A DNA stretch of 42,093 nt from Myxococcales bacterium. GTDB lineage: Bacteria > Myxococcota_A > Polyangia > Polyangiales > Polyangiaceae. Every line of letters starts with the position of its first letter. Within the stretch, counting starts at the first letter, position 1. The notes beneath the pieces are model-generated. The model did not search any database, had not been told where the DNA came from, and saw only the letters and a list, made by a program, of their open reading frames with translations. This document shows, piece after piece, positions 9,722 through 16,994 of this stretch. The stretch lies in NCBI GenBank assembly GCA_025354825.1, contig JANXMC010000072.1, forward strand, positions 1 to 42,093, given 5' to 3'. The translations under genes and the position numbers were made by a program.

Positions 9722-10741
9722 GTGATCCATTTCGAACGTGTTTCAATCCTGAGTCTCGCCCACGTAGACGCGCCCGTCCGCGTGTCGACGTCGTCGCTCG
9801 AGGCACGCCTCGCGAGCACGCTCGCGCGCCACGGTTTCGCGCGCGGCATCCTCGAGTCGCTCACGGGCATCCGCGAGCGTCGCTTCTGGGACGAGGGCGT
9901 CATGCCGAGCGACGCCGCGACCAAGGCCGCCGAGCGCGCTCTCGAGTCCGCACGTGTCGATCGAACCCGCATAGGGCTGCTCGTGAGCACCTCGGTGTGC
10001 AAAGACTTCATCGAGCCCTCCGTTGCCGCTCTCGTGCACGGAAACCTCTCGCTCGGTCCGCACTGCCAGAACTTCGACATCGGCAATGCGTGCCTCGCCT
10101 TTCTCACCGGTATGCAAGTCGCGGGCGATATGATCGAGCGTGGTCACCTCGACTACGCCCTCATCGTCGACGGCGAGAATAGCCGCCCTGTCGTGGAGGC
10201 AACGCTCGCGCGTCTCGAGCAGCCTACCTGCGACGCGAAGACCGTTCGCGACAGCATCGCAACGCTCACGCTCGGCTCGGGCGCGGCCGCGATGGTTCTC
10301 GCGCGGCGCGACCTTGCACCCCGTGCGCCGCGCCTTTCGTCGATCGTATCGCGCGCGGCCACCGAGCACCGTCACCTGTGCCGCGGCCAAGTCGACGGCA
10401 TGGTGACCGACGCGGGCGGCCTGCTCACCGCGGGCGTCGCCCTCGCCGAAGCCACGTGGAACGAAGGGCGCGAATCGCTCGGGTGGGACGCCGACGTCTT
10501 CGACGAGCTCGTGCTCCACCAGGTGAGCTCGGTGCATACCGCCAAGCTGCTCGAGCGCCTCGGCCTCGACGCGACCAAGGTGCTCCCCCTTTTTCCAGAG
10601 TTCGGAAACATCGGCCCAGCGTCGATCCCCATCGTGCTCGCAAAGGCGGTCGAAGCGGGCCGCGTGCGCGCCGGAAGCCGCGTGGCGTTGATGGGAATCG
10701 GTAGCGGCCTCAACTGCTCGATGATGGAGCTCGTATGGTGA
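9722..10741 (+). CDS. oleA: OleA, thiolase-fold head-to-head acyl condensing enzyme
   Basis: A 339-residue OleA. It performs a non-decarboxylative Claisen condensation of two acyl thioesters to a 2-alkyl-3-ketoacid. The sequence aligns by eye with Xanthomonas OleA throughout: VSILSLAHVDAP at the N-terminus, the OleA-specific Glu in FIEPS (about 98), active-site Cys in NACLAFLTG (about 124), His in LHQVS and Asn in GNIGPASIP, ending in GIGSGLNCSMMELVW. The track starts at a TTG (9674) which is itself the putative TTGACA box. GTG 9722 is preferred because it reproduces the Xanthomonas N-terminal length and has AAAGG upstream. GTG 9716 is an alternative. It is first in the ole operon, divergent from pfa1. 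Confidence 0.95.
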   Translation: MIHFERVSILSLAHVDAPVRVSTSSLEARLASTLARHGFARGILESLTGIRERRFWDEGVMPSDAATKAAERALESARVDRTRIGLLVSTSVCKDFIEPSVAALVHGNLSLGPHCQNFDIGNACLAFLTGMQVAGDMIERGHLDYALIVDGENSRPVVEATLARLEQPTCDAKTVRDSIATLTLGSGAAAMVLARRDLAPRAPRLSSIVSRAATEHRHLCRGQVDGMVTDAGGLLTAGVALAEATWNEGRESLGWDADVFDELVLHQVSSVHTAKLLERLGLDATKVLPLFPEFGNIGPASIPIVLAKAVEAGRVRAGSRVALMGIGSGLNCSMMELVW

Positions 10742-11736
10742 TGGGAAGCGACGTTCAAACGGGGCGCGCAACGCCGCCCACCGCCGTCTCGAAGGCTCTC
10801 TTCCCCTTCGACGGCCACTACTTCGATCGCGGCGGCGGCATTCGTATGCACTACCTCGACGAAGGAGCCGGCGATCCGGTCGTCATGGTCCACGGCAACC
10901 CGACCTGGTCGTTTTACTACCGCAACCTCGTGCGCGAGCTGGCTCGCGGGGCGGGCGGCGCAGGCGCAAGCTACCGCTGCATCGTCCCCGATCACGTCGG
11001 CTGCGGCTACTCCGACAAGCCGAGCGACGCCGCGTACACGTACACGCTCGAGCAGCGCATCGACGACCTCGAAGCGCTCCTCGAGCACCTCGGTGTGCGC
11101 GAGCGCGTCACCCTCGTCGTCCACGACTGGGGCGGAATGATCGGCATGGGGTACGCGACGCGTCACCCCGACCGCGTCGCCCGCATCGTGCTCCTCAACA
11201 CGGGCGCATTTCATCTCCCCGCGAGCAAGTCGTTCCCGTGGCCGCTCTGGCTCGCCCGCGATACGCGCATCGGCTCGCTCTTGGTCGAGAAGCTCAACGC
11301 CTTCAGCCTCACCGCCACGCGCGTCGCTGTCACACGCCACGCGATGCCAAAAGAGGTCCGCGACGCGTACATGGCGCCCTACGCCGCGCCCGGCGACCGC
11401 ATTGCGACGCTCCGGTTCGTGCAAGACATCCCGCTCAGGGCGTCCGATCGCGCGTGGCCTGTCGTGAGCGGCATCGAGGCGAAGCTCCCGACCCTCGCGA
11501 AGAAGCCGATGCTCATTTGCTGGGGCGGCAAAGACTTCGTATTCGATAAACACTTTCTCGCGCGCTTCCGCGAGCTCTTCCCCGACGCAAAGGTCTTGGA
11601 TCTGCCCGACGCCGGCCACTACGTCCTCGAAGACGCGGCCAAAGAGATCCTCCCCGCAGTGCGCGCGTTCCTCGAGGCGAACGCTCTGCCGACCGGCCCG
11701 ACGAGCTCCGCGACAACGAGCAAGGGCGTGGCGTGA
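10735..11736 (+). CDS. oleB: OleB, alpha/beta-hydrolase beta-lactone decarboxylase
   Basis: A 333-residue alpha/beta-hydrolase of the haloalkane-dehalogenase-like OleB family. OleB removes CO2 from the cis-beta-lactone formed by OleC and yields the internal cis-olefin. Visible are HGNPTWSFYYR (oxyanion region, about 53), the nucleophile Asp about 131 in VVHDWGGMIG, and the catalytic His near 295 in DAGHYVLED. An Asp nucleophile in place of Ser fits OleB. The ATG lies inside the last codons of oleA (7-nt overlap); ATG 10741 is a nearby alternative start. The stop overlaps the oleC GTG, so the operon is translationally coupled. Confidence 0.94.
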   Translation: MVMGSDVQTGRATPPTAVSKALFPFDGHYFDRGGGIRMHYLDEGAGDPVVMVHGNPTWSFYYRNLVRELARGAGGAGASYRCIVPDHVGCGYSDKPSDAAYTYTLEQRIDDLEALLEHLGVRERVTLVVHDWGGMIGMGYATRHPDRVARIVLLNTGAFHLPASKSFPWPLWLARDTRIGSLLVEKLNAFSLTATRVAVTRHAMPKEVRDAYMAPYAAPGDRIATLRFVQDIPLRASDRAWPVVSGIEAKLPTLAKKPMLICWGGKDFVFDKHFLARFRELFPDAKVLDLPDAGHYVLEDAAKEILPAVRAFLEANALPTGPTSSATTSKGVA

Positions 11737-13394
11737 GCGCACGCTCCGCCAACATCGCGAGCGCCCTCACGTCGATGGCCGATCGAATGCCGCGATCGAC
11801 CGCCATTTACGTGCCGACCGGGCGCGGCGGTGACGGCGTGCAGCGCTACGTGGAGCACACCTACGAAGCGCTCGACGGCGACAGCACCACGATCGCAAAA
11901 GGGCTGTTGGCGCTCGGCTTCGAGTCGGGCAGCCGCGCCGCGCTCATGGTGAAACCGAGCTACGAGCTCTTCGCCGTCACGTTCGCGCTGTTCAAAGCCG
12001 GCATCGTCCCTGTGCTGGTCGATCCGGGCATCGGTATCCCGGCCCTCGGCACCTGCCTCGCCGAAGCCGCGCCGTCGTCGTTCATCGGTATTCCCCAAGC
12101 CCACGTCGCGCGCATGGTCCTCGGCTGGGCACGCCCCACGATTCGCCGCCTCGTCACCATCGGCCGCAAGCTCCTCTGGGGCGGCGCGACGCTCGACGAC
12201 GTGCGCCGCGCGGGCGGCGCGAAAAACGCCCCTGCGCTCCCTACGGCCCGTGAGAGCGACATGGCCGCCGTTCTCTTCACGAGCGGCAGCACGGGCATTC
12301 CAAAAGGTGCCGTCTACGCGCACGGCACGTTCGCCGCGCAGGTCGAGATGATTCGCACCACCTACGCCATCGCGCCGGGTGAAATCGACCTGCCCACGTT
12401 CCCGCTCTTCGCGCTGTTCGATCCGGCCCTGGGGATGACGACGGTTCTACCCGAGATGGATTTCACGCGCCCGGCGCGCGTCTCTCCGAGAAACGTCATC
12501 GAGCCCATTCGCAAATTCGGAATTACCAATATGTTCGGCTCCCCGGCGCTACTGAATCGCGTCGGGCGGTATGGCGACGAGCAGAACGTATCGCTCCCGT
12601 CGCTCCGCCGCGTCATCTCGGCGGGCGCGCCGGTGCCTGCGAGCGTGCTCGCGACGTTCTCGAAAATGCTCAAGGGCGACGCCGAAATCGTGACCCCTTA
12701 CGGCGCCACCGAAGCGCTCCCCGTCGCCACCATCGGCAGCCGCGAAATTCTCACGTCGACCCGCGCGAAGACCGACGGCGGAGCGGGCGTCTGCGTCGGC
12801 CGCACGGTCGCGGGCGTGCGCCTCGAGATCATCCAAATTCGCGACGAGGCCATCGCCCACTGGTCCGACGATTTGCACGTACCGCCCGGTGAAATCGGCG
12901 AAATCGTCGTGGCGGGCCCCAATGTCACCCACAGCTATTTCCACCGCGACGAGGCGACGCGCCTCGCGAAAATCGACGACGGCCGCGGCGGCGTCATGCA
13001 CCGCATGGGCGACGTCGGGTACCTCGATAGTGACGGTCGCCTGTGGTTCTGCGGGCGCAAAGCCCACCGCGTGATCACGACGGCGGGGACGCTCTTCACC
13101 GACCCCTGCGAAGCGATCTTCAGCACGCACCCCGGCGTCTATCGAGCAGCCCTCGTCGGTGTAGGCTCGGGAGGGACGAAGCGACCCGTGATTTGCATCG
13201 AGCTCGAAGAGGCTGCGCGCCATCGCGATAAGGGCGAACTCACGAAAGAGCTATTGGCCCTCGCCGCGAAAGTGCCAATGACGAGCAGGCTCGATACAAT
13301 TCTTTTTCACAAATCGTTCCCCGTCGACATTCGGCACAACGCAAAAATCTTCCGCGAGAAGCTCGCCGTCTGGGCCGCGGGAGAGCTTTCATGA
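11733..13394 (+). CDS. oleC: OleC, ATP-dependent beta-lactone synthetase (ANL superfamily)
   Basis: A 553-residue adenylate-forming enzyme. OleC activates 2-alkyl-3-hydroxyacids with ATP and closes them to beta-lactones. The P-loop-like motif FTSGSTGIPKG lies near residue 187, YGATEALP near 321, GDVGYLDSDGRLWFCGRK near 427, and the C-terminal Lys region RHNAKIFREKL near 535. The start is GTG in a GTGA overlap with oleB, and the stop overlaps the oleD ATG. Long-chain acyl-CoA ligases share the fold, but placement between oleB and oleD makes OleC the better call. OleB, OleC and OleD form one large complex in characterised systems. Confidence 0.94.
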   Translation: MSARSANIASALTSMADRMPRSTAIYVPTGRGGDGVQRYVEHTYEALDGDSTTIAKGLLALGFESGSRAALMVKPSYELFAVTFALFKAGIVPVLVDPGIGIPALGTCLAEAAPSSFIGIPQAHVARMVLGWARPTIRRLVTIGRKLLWGGATLDDVRRAGGAKNAPALPTARESDMAAVLFTSGSTGIPKGAVYAHGTFAAQVEMIRTTYAIAPGEIDLPTFPLFALFDPALGMTTVLPEMDFTRPARVSPRNVIEPIRKFGITNMFGSPALLNRVGRYGDEQNVSLPSLRRVISAGAPVPASVLATFSKMLKGDAEIVTPYGATEALPVATIGSREILTSTRAKTDGGAGVCVGRTVAGVRLEIIQIRDEAIAHWSDDLHVPPGEIGEIVVAGPNVTHSYFHRDEATRLAKIDDGRGGVMHRMGDVGYLDSDGRLWFCGRKAHRVITTAGTLFTDPCEAIFSTHPGVYRAALVGVGSGGTKRPVICIELEEAARHRDKGELTKELLALAAKVPMTSRLDTILFHKSFPVDIRHNAKIFREKLAVWAAGELS

Positions 13395-14404
13395 AGGCGC
13401 TCGTCACGGGCGGGGGCGGCTTCCTCGGCAAAGCCATCGTCGCGCGGCTGCGCGCCCGTGGCGACGAGGTCACGAGCTTCGCGCGCGGCGCGTACCCCGA
13501 GCTCACGGCGATGGGCGTCACCGTCGTGCGCGGAGATCTCGCCGACACCGAAGCCCTCCGGAGAGCCGCCGCGGGGTGCGACGTCGTCTTCCACGTCGCG
13601 GCAAAACCCGGGGTTTGGGGCTCGTTCGACGAGTTTCACCGCGCCAACGTCGAAGGAACGCTCCACGTCATCGACGCCTGCCGCGCAGCTTCGGTCACAC
13701 GCCTCGTCTACACGAGTACGCCCAGCGTCGTCTTCGGGACGGTGGGGCACGAGGGGGTCGACGAGTCGGTCCCCTACCCGCGCGACGACGAGTTCATCGC
13801 CGACTACCCGCGCACGAAAGCCGCTGCCGAGCGCGCGGTCCTCGCCGCCAACGGCCCCGACCTCGCCACCGTAGCGCTTCGCCCCCATCTCATTTGGGGT
13901 CCGGGCGATAACCACTTGGTCCCGCGCATCGTCGCCCGCGCAAAGGCGGGCCGACTTCGCAAAGTGGGGACTGGCAAATACGCCGTCGACTCGGTCTACA
14001 TCGACAACGCGGCCGAAGCCCACGTCCTCGCCGCCGACGCGCTCTCCCCGGGCGCGCCCCACGCGGGCAAAGCCTATTTCATCTCCCAGGGCGAGCCGGT
14101 CGCCATCGGGGATCTCATCGACCGCATCGTCGAAGCGGCGGGCTTGCCCAAGGTCACGCGCTCGATCCCCGCGGGCGTCGCCTACGCGGTAGGCGCGATC
14201 TCCGAAGTGCTCTACCGCGCCGTCGGCGCGAAAAACGAGCCTCTCCTGACCCGCTTCGTCGCAAAGCAGCTCTCGACCCCTCACTGGTTCGACATCGGCG
14301 CCGCGAAACGCGACTTCGGCTACACGCCCACGATATCCCTCGACGAAGGGATGAAGCGCCTTGGCGTATGGCTACGATCCGGCGCCCCCGCGACTGCCTA
14401 CTAG
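13391..14404 (+). CDS. oleD: OleD, NAD(P)H-dependent 2-alkyl-3-ketoacid reductase (SDR)
   Basis: A 337-residue extended short-chain dehydrogenase of the 3-beta-hydroxysteroid dehydrogenase-like group. OleD reduces the OleA product to the 3-hydroxyacid. The dinucleotide-binding motif TGGGGFLG is at residues 6-13, the Ser region YTSTPSVVFG near 107, and the catalytic pair YPRTK near 140. The ATG overlaps the oleC stop (ATGA). It is the last ole gene and ends 13 bp from a convergent gene, so no separate terminator is seen. Order A-B-C-D matches the classical ole operon. Confidence 0.93.
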   Translation: MKALVTGGGGFLGKAIVARLRARGDEVTSFARGAYPELTAMGVTVVRGDLADTEALRRAAAGCDVVFHVAAKPGVWGSFDEFHRANVEGTLHVIDACRAASVTRLVYTSTPSVVFGTVGHEGVDESVPYPRDDEFIADYPRTKAAAERAVLAANGPDLATVALRPHLIWGPGDNHLVPRIVARAKAGRLRKVGTGKYAVDSVYIDNAAEAHVLAADALSPGAPHAGKAYFISQGEPVAIGDLIDRIVEAAGLPKVTRSIPAGVAYAVGAISEVLYRAVGAKNEPLLTRFVAKQLSTPHWFDIGAAKRDFGYTPTISLDEGMKRLGVWLRSGAPATAY

Positions 14405-14417
14405 CGCGTTCGCGCGG

Positions 14418-14837
14418 TCAGGCTCGCCCGAAGAACGCCTTGGTCTCGGGCTTCAGCCAGAAGATCAAAAGCGGAATCGAAATCGGCATACAGCAGACGC
14501 TCGTCATTCCCACCGAGATAAGCACGATATGGTAAATCCACGCCCAAGGCGCCTTGGGTAGAAAGGGCGCCGCGAGAAACGGAATCCCGAGAACGACGCC
14601 CACGACGACGAAGAGCCCAGCCGGCATGGGCGGCTGCCCGGGCTCCGGAGCCATGAACGTTCCGGACGACGCGATCACGACCCCCACGACCGCAACAAGC
14701 AGATAAAGCACGGCCATCGAGATGGCGTAGCCGAGGTAATAGCGCCACACCTGCGGCGGCTGCGGCGGCTGCGCGCCGTTGCCGTAATAGCTCGGAGGTT
14801 GGGGCGCATTGGGGCCCGCATAAGGGTTGTAATTCAT
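14418..14837 (-). CDS. Small multi-spanning membrane protein with Pro/Tyr-rich N-terminus
   Basis: A 139-residue protein with a hydrophilic Pro-, Gln-, Tyr- and Asn-rich N-terminus (about 30 residues), then about three hydrophobic stretches (near 33-55, 72-92 and 96-122) and a short polar tail. I do not recognise the family. Pro-rich heads on small inner-membrane proteins are common in Actinobacteria and Myxococcota. It is convergent with oleD. The ATG at 14837 begins MNYNPYAG. Confidence 0.7.
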   Translation of the reverse strand: MNYNPYAGPNAPQPPSYYGNGAQPPQPPQVWRYYLGYAISMAVLYLLVAVVGVVIASSGTFMAPEPGQPPMPAGLFVVVGVVLGIPFLAAPFLPKAPWAWIYHIVLISVGMTSVCCMPISIPLLIFWLKPETKAFFGRA

Positions 14838-14932
14838 GGCCGGCAGCTACCATGGGCCTTCCAGCCGAGCCATGGGCGCCAAACGCGATTGGCGGCCCTT
14901 TCGCGTCTCGCGCGAATGGCAACTACGAGTCG

Positions 14933-15277
14933 TCACCGCCGCGGCGGGCTGGCGTTGCGAAAACGCTTCTCGATCACGAAAAATTCGGCCTCCGAGAGCT
15001 CGCCGGCATCGGTCAGCTTGCGGACGAGCGTCATGAAGAGCAGCCGTTCGGCCAGCGACGAGAACGGAGGCACGCTCCAGCCGTCCATGAAGGTCGCGAA
15101 GCGCCCATGCACGGCGCGCCCCGGGTGATCTTCGGGAAGCACCTCGGCGGCGAGCGCCTTCGCACCGGCGAGCGTCGCAGCCCCAATTAGCCGCGGGCGA
15201 AAGACCTGCACGAAGTAGGCATTTTCGAGACCTTCGCGTTCGTATCGCCGATCACGTGCGGTAACTGCGCGGTCCAT
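14933..15277 (-). CDS. Hypothetical protein, 114 residues
   Basis: The track gives a 450-residue minus ORF (14933-16285), but only its last 114 residues read like protein (from MDRAVTARDRR to a basic tail). The rest is antisense to another gene and Arg/Gly-rich. ATG 15277 fits a divergent arrangement with the plus-strand gene downstream. The product is soluble, with no signal peptide, and has a hydrophobic core stretch (SLAERLLFMTLVRKLTDAGEL). No family is recognised. Confidence 0.6.
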   Translation of the reverse strand: MDRAVTARDRRYEREGLENAYFVQVFRPRLIGAATLAGAKALAAEVLPEDHPGRAVHGRFATFMDGWSVPPFSSLAERLLFMTLVRKLTDAGELSEAEFFVIEKRFRNASPPRR

Positions 15278-15385
15278 CGCGGTGTCGTAGCAGCTTCTCC
15301 ACGCCACGGCGCGCGCGCCTCTTCCCCGAGCATGCGACACTTCATGGAGGCCAAGCTCGCGCGAGCAGAAGCCCGCAACCCGCGA

Positions 15386-16135
15386 ATGAACTTCGTTTTC
15401 CATCACCACCTGGCGCTGCGCGATCTCGCCTCGCCCCTCGCAGGCGTGGGGGCGATGCTCCCGGACTTGTGGCGCATGGCCGACCGGCGTGTCCATGCGC
15501 TCCCCCGCGCCGGCGCCGATGCTGCATTCGAAGGCGCCACGGGGGCGACGCGCGAAGTCCTCGCGGGCATCTGCCACCACATCGCCGTCGACGCGTGGTT
15601 CCACGCCGCTCCGGTCTTTCGCGACGGCGAGCGCGCCGCCGCCGCTGCGATCCGCGCGGCCGCCCCAAACGCGCCGCGCATCGGCCTTTTCGCCCACCCA
15701 CTCTGGGAAATCTGCCTCGACGGCGCGCTCCTCCACAACGCCGGCGCCGATCATGTCGTGAGCGCCCTTCGCCACAGCTTGGCCGTCGCACGCGAGAGCG
15801 CCGCAATGGGCGAGGCCGCCGAGGTCCACCACTTCCGCCGCATCGCACGGGACCAAGCGGCCCGCGAGGCGTTCGCCCGAAGGCTCGAGAAGCTCGAGTC
15901 CGCCATCACCGACGGCCCGTGGGTGAGCGGCTACGCGAACGGCGCGGGAATCGTCGATAGGCTCGACGGCATGCGTGCGCGCTTCGAATTTCCCCCCATC
16001 GAAGGGCCCGAACGGGCCGCCCTCGCGAAGGCGCTCGACGGGCTCTTGGCCATCGCCGCCGAGCCCGTTCGCGCGCTCCTCGCGTGCGGAACCTTCAGCC
16101 CGGCCCCATCTCCACAGTCTTGTCGAGCTTGCTGA
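15386..16135 (+). CDS. Hypothetical protein, possibly AcpH/DUF479-like
   Basis: About 249 residues, no signal peptide. The N-terminus MNFVFHHHLALRD followed by GAMLPDLWRM, and a later CHHIAVDAWFHAAPVF, recalls the acyl-carrier-protein phosphodiesterase (AcpH) family, where His and Asp residues bind metal. The match is only by eye. The track start is ATG 15332. ATG 15386 is preferred because the family begins MNF and the extra 18 codons have lower GC at third positions. Neither start has a clear ribosome site. The 3' end overlaps the convergent TPR gene by 41 bp. An AcpH-like enzyme near PUFA-synthase ACPs would be notable, but the assignment is weak. Confidence 0.6.
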   Translation: MNFVFHHHLALRDLASPLAGVGAMLPDLWRMADRRVHALPRAGADAAFEGATGATREVLAGICHHIAVDAWFHAAPVFRDGERAAAAAIRAAAPNAPRIGLFAHPLWEICLDGALLHNAGADHVVSALRHSLAVARESAAMGEAAEVHHFRRIARDQAAREAFARRLEKLESAITDGPWVSGYANGAGIVDRLDGMRARFEFPPIEGPERAALAKALDGLLAIAAEPVRALLACGTFSPAPSPQSCRAC

Positions 16136-16523
16136 CCAGCTCGCCGGTGAGGCGCCTTTTCCAGTCTTCGACCTCGGTCGCGTGCGCGCCGTGCGGGAAA
16201 ACACCCTTGTAGCGCTCGAGCCTCGCGACGCCGTCGCGAACGGGCTCTTGCCGCGCCGTCGCCAGAAGCGCGCTGAAGTACGCATCGTCGACGAGATCGC
16301 GCTCTAAAAGCTTCTCGGTGGCGTCGAGCTCCATGGCCTTCTCGAAGTCGGTCACGGCCTCGGCGTACTGCTCCAAAAGCTCGTAGGCCGTTGCGCGATC
16401 GACCATGATTTCCGGGCCGGCGCTGCCGCCATCGATCTCCTCCGTCGCCGATGCGACGGCTTCGTCGTACTTCCCCTGCTCGATGAGCTTGCGTGCGAAC
16501 GACATCCCGTAGCGACCGCCCAT
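16095..16523 (-). CDS. TPR-repeat protein, 142 residues
   Basis: A short soluble helical protein with TPR-like spacing: FARKLIEQGKYDEAVASATEEI near 9-30 and ATAYELLEQYAEAVTDFEKAMELD near 44-67, the latter a clear A/Y/A TPR pattern. The remaining C-terminal half is also helical. A GGGAGGT ribosome site six bases before ATG 16523 supports the start. It is probably a protein-interaction adaptor; partners are unknown. It is divergent from the repeat element and sigma gene upstream. Confidence 0.75.
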   Translation of the reverse strand: MGGRYGMSFARKLIEQGKYDEAVASATEEIDGGSAGPEIMVDRATAYELLEQYAEAVTDFEKAMELDATEKLLERDLVDDAYFSALLATARQEPVRDGVARLERYKGVFPHGAHATEVEDWKRRLTGELVSKLDKTVEMGPG

Positions 16524-16994
16524 AACGACCTCCCGCAGGCGCCCGTGAGCCGGGCGCGCGTCCGCGTTCTAGTCGATGCGCCGCCGGGGCGTCGCGGGCG
16601 CTTCGTCGCTTCGTGCCGGCTCAGAGCTTCAGGAGGCGCTCGCGGGCGGCCTCGACCGAAACATACCGGGACAAAAAGAAACGGCGTCCAAGGCTGGGGG
16701 GGGATGCCTCGAACGCCGACAGCCACTAAAGCATGCGTCGTGCCACGCACACTTCGTGTCTTCACGGGGGGTTAGCAACGCCCCTGGAGACAACTTTTTC
16801 AATTATGAAAGAACTGCCGTGCATTCGCGGAAGCGCGCCCTGCGAAGCGGCGGTGGCAGTGCCAGGTGCTTGGAACCTGTGAACAAAAAAGTCGAACGAT
16901 GTTTTCGACGATAGGGACTTTCTGTGACATTAGGCGCGCCTCTACATTTTCTCACTCCTCACCGGCACGGGGACCGAATGAGGAGCGCCCGCGA
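16524..16994. other. 471-bp intergenic region upstream of the sigma gene
   Basis: No convincing gene. It holds the structured repeat copy A (16670-16746), then a short hairpin ACAC-TTC-GTGT, a GGGG...CCCC hairpin at about 16766-16784 followed by TTTTT, an AT-rich stretch with TTTCA-ATTA-TGAAA, a GTCGAA/TTCGAC hairpin near 16890-16908, and the palindrome AGGCGCGCCT near 16933-16942. The AT-rich stretch near 16791-16815 is the best place for a promoter of the sigma gene. The ORF track covers it with low-quality frames only. Confidence 0.6.
16670..16746 (+). repeat. Structured repeat copy A with G8 loop (partner at 37261-37339)
   Basis: About 77 bp, matching the reverse complement of 37261-37339. 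The core CGGCGTCCAAGGCT is identical in both copies. It folds as an outer stem CGGCGT/ACGCCG, an internal loop CCA/CGA, an inner stem AGGC/GCCT and a loop dominated by eight G residues. A second block ending GTCGTGCC follows. The stem and flanks are conserved while the G-run differs by one. This suggests selection on structure or a recent common origin. Function is unknown. Confidence 0.75.

Noticed and set aside
10372-11742. 456-residue minus-strand ORF opposite oleA/oleB
   Set aside because: Antisense to well-supported ole genes; no motif.
14933-16285. Full 450-residue minus-strand ORF
   Set aside because: Only its last 114 residues look coding; the rest is antisense to the plus-strand gene.
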